Positions 1-6,131 are shown, counted from the stretch's first letter. The stretch: DNA of 9,088 bases from UBA1724 sp963632245 (GCA_963632245.1 CAVGTF010000098.1:1-9088), one strand, 5' to 3'. Made by a program: numbers and translations. The notes: a model not told the origin generated them from the letters alone.

Positions 1-254
1 AGGTAGATTTTTGCCTAGGCAAGGTAGGTATTCAGGGGGTGCGGGGGGCGGTACCCCCGCTTTGCTAGATAGAAGGGCGCAAATAGCCCGTACCCCCGCT
101 TCGCCAGATAGAAGGGCGCAGATAGCCCGTACCCCCGCTTTGCTAGATAGAAGGGCGCAGGTAGCCCGTACCCCCGCTTTGCTAGATAGAAGGGCGCAGG
201 TAGTAGGTAGATTTTTGCCTAGGCAAGGTAGGTATTCAGGGGGGTGCGGGGGGC
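1..254. repeat. 49/50-nt direct repeat pair flanking a tandem array
   Basis: Positions 1-49 and 205-254 are the same sequence apart from one extra G in a G-run of the second copy. Each copy contains the perfect 12-nt palindrome TTGCCTAGGCAA (11-22 and 215-226) and ends in a G-rich run that can pair with a following C-run. In copy 2 the hairpin is GGGGG-CTTG-CCCCC (249-262). In copy 1 the C-run is supplied by the first 39-bp tandem unit (GGGGG at 44-48, CCCCC at 54-58). Because the window starts at base 1 of copy 1, the element may extend further left. No transposase or coding function is visible; it looks like a dispersed intergenic repeat. Direct sequence observation; function unknown. Confidence 0.85.
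51..203. repeat. 39-bp tandem repeat, four copies
   Basis: Units lie at 51-89, 90-128, 129-167 and 168-203 (the last truncated by three bases). Each begins GTACCCCCGCTT and contains AGATAGAAGGGCGCA. Differences between units are a few point changes, mostly in unit 2 and at the unit ends, which fits recent tandem duplication. Because 39 is a multiple of three, one + strand frame stays open across the array and reads as a 13-residue repeat. That is expected from the period and is not good evidence of a gene. The array sits exactly between the two copies of the longer direct repeat, so it may be an expansion within that element. Confidence 0.9.
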
Positions 255-325
255 TTGCCCCCAGTCCTTTGGATATCCCTGCCCAAGTAAAACCTTTTCT
301 TCCCCTAAAGAACGCCACATAGTAC

Positions 326-343
326 CGCCGAATCACTTCGGCG
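326..343. other. Perfect 7-bp hairpin
   Basis: CGCCGAA (326-332), loop TCAC, TTCGGCG (337-343). The stem abuts the start of the first copy of the 36-nt repeat segment. No T-run follows on either strand, so it is not a standard intrinsic terminator. It is nevertheless the closest strong stem downstream of glgB and could protect an mRNA 3' end. The 255-325 stretch before it shows nothing I can assign. Confidence 0.5.
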
Positions 344-442
344 AAAGAGCGCCTGCGGCACCTTATAAACCTACTCCCTACTACCTACTCCCTGCTACCT
401 AACTCTGGCGGAAGAGCGCCTGCGGCACCTTATAAACCTACT
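340..442. repeat. 36-nt direct repeat, two copies 67 nt apart
   Basis: Positions 340-375 and 407-442 are identical except for one base (A at 344 versus G at 411). The core reads AAGAGCGCCTGCGGCACC followed by TTATAAACCTACT. Each copy leads directly into a block of 7-nt repeats, so the real repeated unit is this segment plus a variable number of heptamers. Non-coding by appearance, lying between the glgB stop codon and the tandem array. Confidence 0.85.
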
Positions 443-480
443 ACCTACCCCCTACTCCCTGCTACCTGCTACCTACTCCC
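372..480 (-). repeat. Heptamer repeats, consensus GG(G/T)AG(T/C)A
   Basis: Read on the minus strand, 439-480 is six consecutive heptamers (GGGAGTA, GGTAGCA, GGTAGCA, GGGAGTA, GGGGGTA, GGTAGTA) and 372-399 is four more (GGTAGCA, GGGAGTA, GGTAGTA, GGGAGTA). The two blocks are separated by the second copy of the 36-nt segment. The type resembles the short tandemly repeated heptamers known from cyanobacterial intergenic regions, but that is resemblance only. Related heptamers (GGTAGTA GGTAG) occur in the opposite orientation at 199-210. The block starts seven bases past the glgB stop codon and supplies many stop triplets. Confidence 0.85.
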
Positions 481-487
481 TGCGGAG

Positions 488-2629
488 CTATGCGCGTGGT
501 CCGCTTGCGCCCTGGAAGCCATCCATGCATTCCAGGACGACGGCGGTTCTGCAGGGGAGGTATACGGATAGGAAGCGGTATTCTCCCTGTGGGGCGCAGT
601 TATAGAAGTGTTGTCCGGGTTGGATGCGTCCGAAGCCATCGTAGGGCTTTGCATCGGAATCCAGGACGAGTGCGTATTCATTTCCCTGGCAGGGCAGTTT
701 CAGATCCTGATAGGATTGCGTGGGGTGGAAATTGAAAGCCAGGAGGAGTCCGTCGCGTTCGAAGACGATGAGATGTCGTTCCTGGTCCACCAGACGGTAT
801 TCCGGGGTCGTCCGGAAGAAGTGCGGGTGTCTGCGGAGCAACTCGATCATTGCGTGATCGAAAGCCAGGAGGCTGGAGAATCGGAGATTCGGGTCGTCCG
901 CCAGATCCCAGCGGCGGCGTGCGTGGTCATAGGACCACCCGTTGCCCTCGCGGGGGAAATCCAGCCACTCGGGGTGTCCGAACTCATTGCCCATGAAATT
1001 CAGGTATCCGCTCTTGGCGGTGGTGGCGGTGACCAGCCGCGCCATCTTATGGAGGGCGATGCCGCGGTCCACCAGGAGATTCTGGCTCTGGCGGTCCATT
1101 GCCTGATACATGGCGTTTCCGAGGCATCGGAAGAGGAAGGTCTGTCCTCCCACCAGCGCCTGGTCGTGGCATTCCACGTAGGAGAGCGTCTGTTCTTCCT
1201 TGCGGCAATTGGTCAGTTCGTACCAGAGCGCGCCCATATCCCAGTATTCGTCGGGTCGATCCAGGAGCTTGAACCACAGATCGGTGATGCCCATGGCAAG
1301 GCGGTAGTCGAAGCCGATGCCGCCCTCCTGGACGGAGAGCGCCAGCCCCGGCATCCCAGAGATATCCTCGGCTATGGTGATTGCGGGGCGTGCGAGCTGG
1401 TGGCAGAGCTCGTTTGCCATCGTGAGATACGCCACGGAATCCCAGTCCACATTGGGACCGAAGTAGTCCTGGTATCCCTGGAAGGGGTGTCCCAGGCCGT
1501 GATCGAAATAGAGCATGCTGGTGACACCGTCGAACCGGAAGCCATCCAGATGGAATTCCTCGAGCCAGTAGCGGCAATTCGAGAGGAGGAATCGCGCGAC
1601 TTGTGGCTTTCCGTAATTAAAGCAATAGGAATTCCAGGCGGGGTGTTCGCCGCGGGGGCCGTCGTGGAAGAACTGATCCCGGCGACCGCAGAGATTCCCC
1701 AGGCCCTCCAGCTCGTTCTTCACGGCGTGGGAATGGACCAGATCCATGACCACGCGGATGCCCATGCCATGGGCGGCATCCACCAGCGCCTTCAGGTCCT
1801 CGGGGGAGCCGAAGAGCTCCTCGGGGGCGAAGAAATTCGCCACGTGATAACCGAAGGAGGCGTAGTAGGGATGCTGTGCCACCGCCATCAGCTGCAGGCA
1901 GGTGTATCCCTCTTTGGCGATGCGCGGGAGAGTCTTTTCGGTGAACTCCCGATAGGTGCCCACCCGGGGCTCCTCCTGCGCAATGCCCACATGCGCCTCG
2001 TAGACCAGCATCTGCGGCGCGGGACGGAAGTCGTCGTGTTGCCAGGGATACTCGCGGCTCTCCTCACGCACCACCGCGTTGAAGAGCACATTGCCATTTC
2101 CCTGGACCTCCCGGCGCACTTGCGAGGCCGCCGTGGGGAGCCGCCAGCCCTGTCCGCCGGGCCACTCCACGAAGAGCTGGCAACTCTGCCCCTCGTGCAT
2201 CAGCTCGCCGGGGATCTCCGCCTGCCAGTCCTCCGTACCGGGCACGGGATGCAACTCGAACCAAGGCGAGGACGTCCACTGGTTGAACTCGCCCAGCAGG
2301 CAGGCGGCGGTGGCATTCGGGAGCCACTCCCGGAAGCGCCAGGTGCCGTTGGGGAGTCGATGGAAGCCATAAGTCTCGTGCCAGTCTGCGGCCTCCCGGA
2401 GGGTCTTCACTCCCCGGAAATCCAGCAACTGGCTGCGGCGCTGCGCCACGAACTCCTGCCGTTCCCGATAGACCTCCTTGAAGGGCTCCAGCCAGGGATC
2501 CCGGAAGAGCGCAGGCGCGACGGTGCCCTCGCCATCAACAACAGCCGCGGCGGCGGTCTCCGGACGCAGCGCGCCGGAGTCCACCGTGTTGGCAGTCGTG
2601 GGGTTCTTGTCTTCCTGGGGGAGTGCCAT
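488..2629 (-). CDS. glgB: 1,4-alpha-glucan branching enzyme, eukaryote-like GH13_8 type
   Basis: This cytoplasmic enzyme cuts alpha-1,4 glucan and re-attaches the fragment by an alpha-1,6 bond, making glycogen branches. The 713-residue product is close in length to human GBE1 (about 700). A CBM48-like domain lies near residues 95-185 (FREWLPNATAACLLGEFNQW). The GH13 barrel follows with DLVHSH (296-301), GFRFDG with nucleophile D367, IAED with acid/base E421, and ECHDQ with D489. Stretches such as DGFRFDGVTSMLY, GGIGFDYRLAM and GYLNFMGNEFGHPEWLDFPR match the eukaryotic GBE pattern rather than typical bacterial GlgB (GH13_9). The usual ESHDQ has Cys for Ser here (C487). The C-terminal all-beta domain ends near residue 700. 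It starts 39 nt after the glgA stop, probably in the same transcript. No Shine-Dalgarno is visible; the ATG is preceded by a C/U-rich tract. No key residue is missing. Confidence 0.95.
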   Translation of the reverse strand: MALPQEDKNPTTANTVDSGALRPETAAAAVVDGEGTVAPALFRDPWLEPFKEVYRERQEFVAQRRSQLLDFRGVKTLREAADWHETYGFHRLPNGTWRFREWLPNATAACLLGEFNQWTSSPWFELHPVPGTEDWQAEIPGELMHEGQSCQLFVEWPGGQGWRLPTAASQVRREVQGNGNVLFNAVVREESREYPWQHDDFRPAPQMLVYEAHVGIAQEEPRVGTYREFTEKTLPRIAKEGYTCLQLMAVAQHPYYASFGYHVANFFAPEELFGSPEDLKALVDAAHGMGIRVVMDLVHSHAVKNELEGLGNLCGRRDQFFHDGPRGEHPAWNSYCFNYGKPQVARFLLSNCRYWLEEFHLDGFRFDGVTSMLYFDHGLGHPFQGYQDYFGPNVDWDSVAYLTMANELCHQLARPAITIAEDISGMPGLALSVQEGGIGFDYRLAMGITDLWFKLLDRPDEYWDMGALWYELTNCRKEEQTLSYVECHDQALVGGQTFLFRCLGNAMYQAMDRQSQNLLVDRGIALHKMARLVTATTAKSGYLNFMGNEFGHPEWLDFPREGNGWSYDHARRRWDLADDPNLRFSSLLAFDHAMIELLRRHPHFFRTTPEYRLVDQERHLIVFERDGLLLAFNFHPTQSYQDLKLPCQGNEYALVLDSDAKPYDGFGRIQPGQHFYNCAPQGEYRFLSVYLPCRTAVVLECMDGFQGASGPRA

Positions 2630-2668
2630 GGGGAGAGAGGGAGGGGATTCGGTGGCTTGGGAGTGCGG

Positions 2669-4339
2669 CTAGTTCGCCTGCCACTCCACCAGCTTCCGGT
2701 TGAGCATCTTCTCGTAGAGATCGATGTATGCCTGAGCGGTCTGGTGGTGATTGAAGCGCGCCTTGCTCTCCACCATAATCCGGCGGATCTCGCGCTCGCG
2801 CACCTCACGGGGCTGGGACCAGAAGTTCATCGCCTGGTCGATGGCCCAGAAGAGTCCGCCGTTATCGAAGTTCTTGAAGACGAAGCCATTGCCGGTATGG
2901 GCATGGACATCCAGATCGGTGACGGTATCGTGGAGGCCACCGGTGTCGTGGACCAAAGGCAGGCTTCCGTAGATGGGCGCGGTCATCTGGGGCAATCCGC
3001 AGGGCTCGTAGCTGGAGGGCATCAGGATGAAATCGGATGCCGCGTATCCCTGCTTGGAGAGTCCTTTGTCGAAGGAGAGGACCGCCACCAAGCTATGGAA
3101 CTTATGCTGGTCCGCGATGGAACGGAAGACATTCTGGTAGGGGCCGTCCGCCACAAACGCGAACTGGATCTGCTGATCCCAATACTTGTGGATGACATCG
3201 TAGAGGATATTCGAGAGCAACTGCGGGCCCTTCTGGATGGGATCCAGGCGACTAGGCCAGAAGAAGAGCGGCGCATCGGGATTCACCTGCAGACCCAGTT
3301 TCTTCTGGAATTCCGCCTTGATCTTCCGCTTCGCCTCGGCATGGGTCTCCGGGGTGTAGTGGATCGACAGCTCGGGATCCACCGCGGGATCGTCATCCGG
3401 ATCCGGCGCATTCAGGATACCCGTCGCCACGCCAGCGTAGTATTTGTTGGCGATCTCATTGCGGATATACTGGGGGATGAATCCGATGCGACCATCCACG
3501 ATCTCCTTCAGGAAGGTGGGGGAGACCGTGTTGATGAAGTGGCTGGCGAAGATGCCGGAGGTCAGGAAGTCGACCTGGTTGGTGGAGCGGCTCTCCTCGT
3601 AGGAGTAAGGCGGGCGCTCGAAGTAGAGATTGTGCCAGAAGAATGCGGCGTCAATGCCGGCGTCCTCGATGCACTCCATGGTGGTCTTCTGGGTATGGAT
3701 ATTATGGACCGTGAAGAGGCTGGGGATGTGCATCCGGCGGGCAAACGCGGGCAGCAGGCCGGTCATCCAGTCATTGCAGTGGATCAGATCCGGCTGCAGT
3801 TCGGGGATGGTGTGGTTGATGACCTCGCGCTGGAAAGCCAGGCTGATGCGCTGGGAGCGGATGGGATCGCTGGAGTAGACGCGCTCGCGGTAGTTGAAGA
3901 TGTAGTCCTTCGCGAAGTGGACGCGCTCCTCGGGCATGACGCTGGAGAGCTGCTGACGGCGCTTCTCGTAGTGGTCCAGGCGATTGGGATCGATGTGGTA
4001 GAGCTTCCGGTAGAAGGGCAGCGCCACATGGACATCCGCGCCCATGTTGTAGAGGGCAGAGACCAGCGAGGCGGAGACATCCGCCAGGCCGCCCGCCTTG
4101 GAGGAGTAGCTCACCGACTGGTTCGTCAAGTCGCTATACTGGTTGGTGCCCAGGCCGTTGTTCAGGATCTCCTGGGGAAGATAAGTGATCTCCGGGGTCA
4201 CCACCAGGATCTTCGGACGGTTCGGCGCAAGCTGCTCCCCGTCCTCACGATGAAGGACCTGGACATCCGACTTGGTGTCCATCAGCTCCTCGGCGCTCTT
4301 CGTGGGTACCAGCCTGGGAGCGGAATTCTCTTTGGTCAT
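2669..4339 (-). CDS. glgA: Glycogen synthase, GT5 family
   Basis: This enzyme extends alpha-1,4 glucan from a nucleotide-glucose donor, probably ADP-glucose. The 556-residue GT-B fold is somewhat longer than the common 475-500. An N-terminal tail of about 40 residues precedes the first strand (KILVVTPE, 43-50). The sugar-nucleotide loop is KAGGLADV (81-88), where KTGGLADV is more usual. The second domain has WPSRLDPIQKG (361-371, with conserved Arg364 and Lys370) and SSYEPCGLPQM (442-452, Glu445 at the catalytic position), then TGGLHDTV. About 25 extra residues lie between TPE and KAGG (roughly 51-80) compared with E. coli GlgA. I recall similar forms from Lentisphaerota and Verrucomicrobiota. 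A modest GGAG (plus 4351-4354) sits 11 nt before the ATG. It lies between the CBM48 gene (135 nt upstream) and glgB (39 nt downstream). Donor specificity is inferred. Confidence 0.93.
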   Translation of the reverse strand: MTKENSAPRLVPTKSAEELMDTKSDVQVLHREDGEQLAPNRPKILVVTPEITYLPQEILNNGLGTNQYSDLTNQSVSYSSKAGGLADVSASLVSALYNMGADVHVALPFYRKLYHIDPNRLDHYEKRRQQLSSVMPEERVHFAKDYIFNYRERVYSSDPIRSQRISLAFQREVINHTIPELQPDLIHCNDWMTGLLPAFARRMHIPSLFTVHNIHTQKTTMECIEDAGIDAAFFWHNLYFERPPYSYEESRSTNQVDFLTSGIFASHFINTVSPTFLKEIVDGRIGFIPQYIRNEIANKYYAGVATGILNAPDPDDDPAVDPELSIHYTPETHAEAKRKIKAEFQKKLGLQVNPDAPLFFWPSRLDPIQKGPQLLSNILYDVIHKYWDQQIQFAFVADGPYQNVFRSIADQHKFHSLVAVLSFDKGLSKQGYAASDFILMPSSYEPCGLPQMTAPIYGSLPLVHDTGGLHDTVTDLDVHAHTGNGFVFKNFDNGGLFWAIDQAMNFWSQPREVREREIRRIMVESKARFNHHQTAQAYIDLYEKMLNRKLVEWQAN

Positions 4340-4474
4340 GGCTATGCTGTCTCCGGTTGCTGAATTTCAGGGGGAACGGAACGGAAGGAAAGGGGGGATT
4401 CGCACGCTCCCGGTATCCGCCGGACGCCACTCTACAGGCGTCAGGGGGGCGGAAGCGAGGAAATAGGTATGAGG

Positions 4475-4822
4475 CTATGCCTCCGGGACGTCCAAGACGT
4501 TGTTCCGGGTGCCGTAGTCGTTGGAGGACTCCTGGGGGTTGGTGGGATCCAGGATCCACTGTCCATCCACAACCAGCTTGTACTCATAGCGGCCGGGCTT
4601 CAACAGCAGGCACACCGCGTATTCGCCATTGCCCGTCTTGTCGGTCAATGCGCGGTCCTCGGGGGCCCATTCATTGAAGGTGCCCGCCACAAAGACCTGG
4701 TGTCCTGGCTCGCCCTGATAGCGGAAGGTGACCCGGCGGCCGCGGGGCTGGCCCGCACGCGGATTCTTCCGAACAACACGCTTCTTCACACTCTTGGCTG
4801 CGGATTCGCTCTTCTCAGTCAT
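4475..4822 (-). CDS. Stand-alone CBM48 glycogen-binding protein
   Basis: This 115-residue protein is almost entirely a single CBM48 / AMPK-beta-type glycogen-binding module with no catalytic domain. Residues 1-30 form a basic, probably disordered tail rich in Lys and Arg. Residues 31-112 give the beta-sandwich: VFVAGTFNEW (43-52, Trp52), YEYKLVVDGQW (79-89, Lys82 and Trp89), LDP and GTRNNVLDV (104-112). The paired Trp, Lys and Asn residues correspond to the sugar-binding positions of AMPK-beta. It is the first of three glycogen genes. A strong AGGAG lies 9 nt before the ATG (plus 4832-4836). Its place next to glgA and glgB suggests it binds nascent glycogen, tethers the enzymes or regulates them; that role is inference. 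Database entries usually call such proteins isoamylase early set domain or glycogen-binding domain proteins. Confidence 0.88.
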   Translation of the reverse strand: MTEKSESAAKSVKKRVVRKNPRAGQPRGRRVTFRYQGEPGHQVFVAGTFNEWAPEDRALTDKTGNGEYAVCLLLKPGRYEYKLVVDGQWILDPTNPQESSNDYGTRNNVLDVPEA

Positions 4823-4939
4823 GATGGTATGCTCCTCTCCCTACAAAAAAGACGGGAGGCTGCGGACTCTCTCTCCGCCCTCGCCGGGCGAAATACAAGC
4901 CCTGTCAATAAAAACGCAAGGAAAATGGCTCGGAAATCC

Positions 4940-4980
4940 TGCCGCCGAAAAATAGACCAGACCGGCCCCTCCCGGCGGCA
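4940..4980 (-). other. Imperfect hairpin in the glycogen-gene leader
   Basis: TGCCGCCG (4940-4947) and CGGCGGCA (4973-4980) form a perfect 8-bp stem around a 25-nt loop. On the minus strand the loop contains GGTCTGGTCT. It falls just downstream of the candidate promoter at 4990-5018, so it would lie in the 5' leader. No T-run follows it on the minus strand, so termination is unlikely. Confidence 0.35.
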
Positions 4981-4989
4981 ACGCGGGGT

Positions 4990-5018
4990 ACTATAATGCG
5001 TAAAGCACGGTCTCCAAA
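4990..5018 (-). promoter_or_regulatory. Candidate sigma70-like promoter for the glycogen genes
   Basis: On the minus strand a -10-like TATAGT (plus 4990-4995, 5 of 6 matches to TATAAT) lies 17 nt after a weak -35-like TTTGGA (plus 5013-5018, 3 of 6). A second identical ATTATAGT is at plus 5109-5116 but has no recognisable -35 at proper spacing. A start near 4984 would give a leader of about 160 nt. Inferred from motif match only, and sigma factor preferences in this lineage may differ. Confidence 0.3.
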
Positions 5019-5188
5019 CAGGAAACCGCCTTTCACAAAATTCTCATATTCCTGCGTGACGAGCCCCCACGGCACAGAAACGCATATATTACCAACCGCA
5101 TGCGCACGACTATAATACGACATAAATGCGCAACGGCGTTAATTGGAAAAATCCACTTGGCAAAATTGTCAGATTTTGTCAAGATTCG

Positions 5189-5944
5189 TCATTTTTCTAC
5201 CGATTGTGTTGTCCCGCGTCGGGGTCTCTTGTCCAATCCCAGGAGGGGTTCCAGGAGTGCATGAGCGCAGAGAAGTCCGGCGGTGGCGGTGACAGTGACA
5301 AGGGATCCCATGGGCCGTCGTTCTCCGGGGGTTTCGGCCTCTGCCTGGCAGAGGAGCGGGAGTTCCCGGGATGCGACGCAGGGGAAGTCCAGGGGGACAT
5401 TTTCGCGGCGGAGGGTCTTTCGGAGGATGCGTGCCAGTGGGCTCCCGCTGGTCTTTTCCAGGGTGGTGATTTCCAGCTGTGTGGGATCGGTGAGATTGGC
5501 GGCACCCAGGCTGGTGACCACGGGGATTCCGCGGGAACGGCATTCCTTCAGCAGCGCGAGCTTCGCCGTGCGGTCATCCACGGCATCCAGGACACCGCTC
5601 CAGGGGCGTTCTTCCAGCAACGCGGGGATATTCTCGGGGGTCAGTCGCGCAGGGAACTCCGCCAGCGACACATCGGGGTTGATATCGCGGAGGCGTGCCG
5701 AAATCACGGTGGTCTTAGGGCGTCCCAGGGTGCTATGGAGCGCGGGGAGCTGTCGGTTCAGATTGCTGGCATGGACCTCATCGAAGTCCGCCAGTCCCAG
5801 GGTCCCCACGCCGCTGCGGCAGAGCGCCTCCGCCGCCCAGGAGCCCACGCCGCCCAGTCCGCACACCAGGATCCGCGCCTGCGCGAGACGCGCCAGCGCC
5901 TCCTCGCCGACCATCAGTCCTAGACGGGAGAGATCGAGTGCCAT
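5189..5944 (-). CDS. tcdA: tRNA threonylcarbamoyladenosine dehydratase (ThiF/HesA/MoeB family)
   Basis: This E1-like ATP-dependent enzyme cyclises t6A at position 37 of ANN-decoding tRNAs to ct6A. The 251-residue product has the nucleotide-binding GLGGVGS (29-35), an acidic residue in LADFDEV (51-57), NLNRQ (61-65, the Arg finger), GRPK (74-77) and DAVDD (120-124). The closing segment, MGSLVTVTATAG, also matches TcdA/YgdL. There are no tandem CxxC zinc pairs and no rhodanese domain, which argues against MoeB or ThiF proper. E. coli TcdA is slightly longer (268). I chose the ATG at 5944 because homology begins there; an upstream in-frame TTG (6052) would add 36 residues unlike the family and would run through a terminator. 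The Shine-Dalgarno is weak (AGGA, 13 nt away). It seems functionally unrelated to its sugar-metabolism neighbours. Confidence 0.88.
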   Translation of the reverse strand: MALDLSRLGLMVGEEALARLAQARILVCGLGGVGSWAAEALCRSGVGTLGLADFDEVHASNLNRQLPALHSTLGRPKTTVISARLRDINPDVSLAEFPARLTPENIPALLEERPWSGVLDAVDDRTAKLALLKECRSRGIPVVTSLGAANLTDPTQLEITTLEKTSGSPLARILRKTLRRENVPLDFPCVASRELPLLCQAEAETPGERRPMGSLVTVTATAGLLCAHALLEPLLGLDKRPRRGTTQSVEK

Positions 5945-5969
5945 GGGAAAATGGGGATCCTGTGGAAAT

Positions 5970-6050
5970 AAAAAAGGGGACGGAGAGTGATAATTTGGTT
6001 CTCCAGCAGCTAGAGGGGGGATTAGTGCTGGGAACGGGCTCTCCGTCCCC
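5970..6050 (-). terminator. Long-loop intrinsic terminator, possible attenuator before tcdA
   Basis: On the minus strand GGGGACGGAGAG (plus 6039-6050) pairs perfectly over 12 bp with CTCTCCGTCCCC (plus 5976-5987), followed at once by TTTTTT (plus 5970-5975). The 51-nt loop holds an inner CCAGCA/TGCTGG stem. The T-run ends 25 nt before the tcdA ATG. It may simply end the pfp transcript, or it may end a short RNA or leader begun at the promoter-like sequence at 6104-6131. A CCCC-ATTT-GGGG alternative directly upstream would use part of the 5' arm and could act as an antiterminator; that is speculation. Confidence 0.7.
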
Positions 6051-6060
6051 AAATGGGGGG

Positions 6061-6091
6061 AATCGGGAAGGATTTTGTCCCCTTCCTGATT
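6061..6091. other. Imperfect 11-bp inverted repeat downstream of pfp
   Basis: AATCGGGAAGG (6061-6071) and CCTTCCTGATT (6081-6091) pair over 11 positions with a single G-T on the + strand, which becomes an A-C mismatch on the minus strand. The loop is 9 nt. It lies within the presumed leader RNA just upstream of the long-loop terminator. Confidence 0.45.
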
Positions 6092-6103
6092 GACAACTGC
6101 CTA

Positions 6104-6131
6104 ACTATAACGAGAAAAGCCGATTTTACAA
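6104..6131 (-). promoter_or_regulatory. Candidate sigma70-like promoter between pfp and tcdA
   Basis: On the minus strand TTGTAA (plus 6126-6131, 4 of 6 to TTGACA) and TATAGT (plus 6104-6109, 5 of 6 to TATAAT) are 16 nt apart. Transcription from about 6097 would reach the terminator at 5970 and make an RNA of about 128 nt, or read on into tcdA. Motif inference only. Confidence 0.45.

Larger units (their letters stand above)
4823..5188. other. 366-nt non-coding region upstream of the glycogen genes
   Basis: This gap separates tcdA from the CBM48 gene and contains no convincing gene. It is more AT-rich in its right half than the flanking coding DNA. The minus-strand motif ATTATAGT occurs twice (plus 4990-4997 and 5109-5116), each resembling a sigma70 -10 region. 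Just past the tcdA stop the minus strand has a near-tandem TTGACAAAATC / TGACAATTTTG. An 8-bp inverted repeat lies at 4940-4980. No clear T-tailed terminator is seen after tcdA. The most likely content is the promoter and leader of the CBM48-glgA-glgB transcript. Confidence 0.55.

Noticed and set aside
1..254. CRISPR array
   Set aside because: The 39-bp units are directly contiguous with no variable spacers, and no cas genes are present.
608..4363. 1,251-codon open frame on the + strand opposite glgB and glgA
   Set aside because: It is in exact codon register with two well-conserved enzymes on the minus strand and is explained by absence of TTA, CTA and TCA codons there; its protein is low-complexity and resembles no family.
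4423..4442. 6-bp hairpin GACGCC/GGCGTC between the CBM48 gene and glgA as a terminator
   Set aside because: Short stem with an 8-nt loop and no T-run after it on the minus strand; it would also interrupt the glycogen operon.
4903..4908. Perfect minus-strand TTGACA as the glycogen promoter -35
   Set aside because: The sequence 16-18 nt downstream is GC-rich (GGCGAG) with no -10-like hexamer.
4905..5123. 72-codon minus-strand frame between tcdA and the CBM48 gene
   Set aside because: No ribosome binding site, no recognisable domain, and it overlaps the best promoter-like motifs.
5189..6052. Longer tcdA from a TTG at 6052
   Set aside because: The extra 36 residues do not look like the family and would be encoded across the stem and T-run of an intrinsic terminator.
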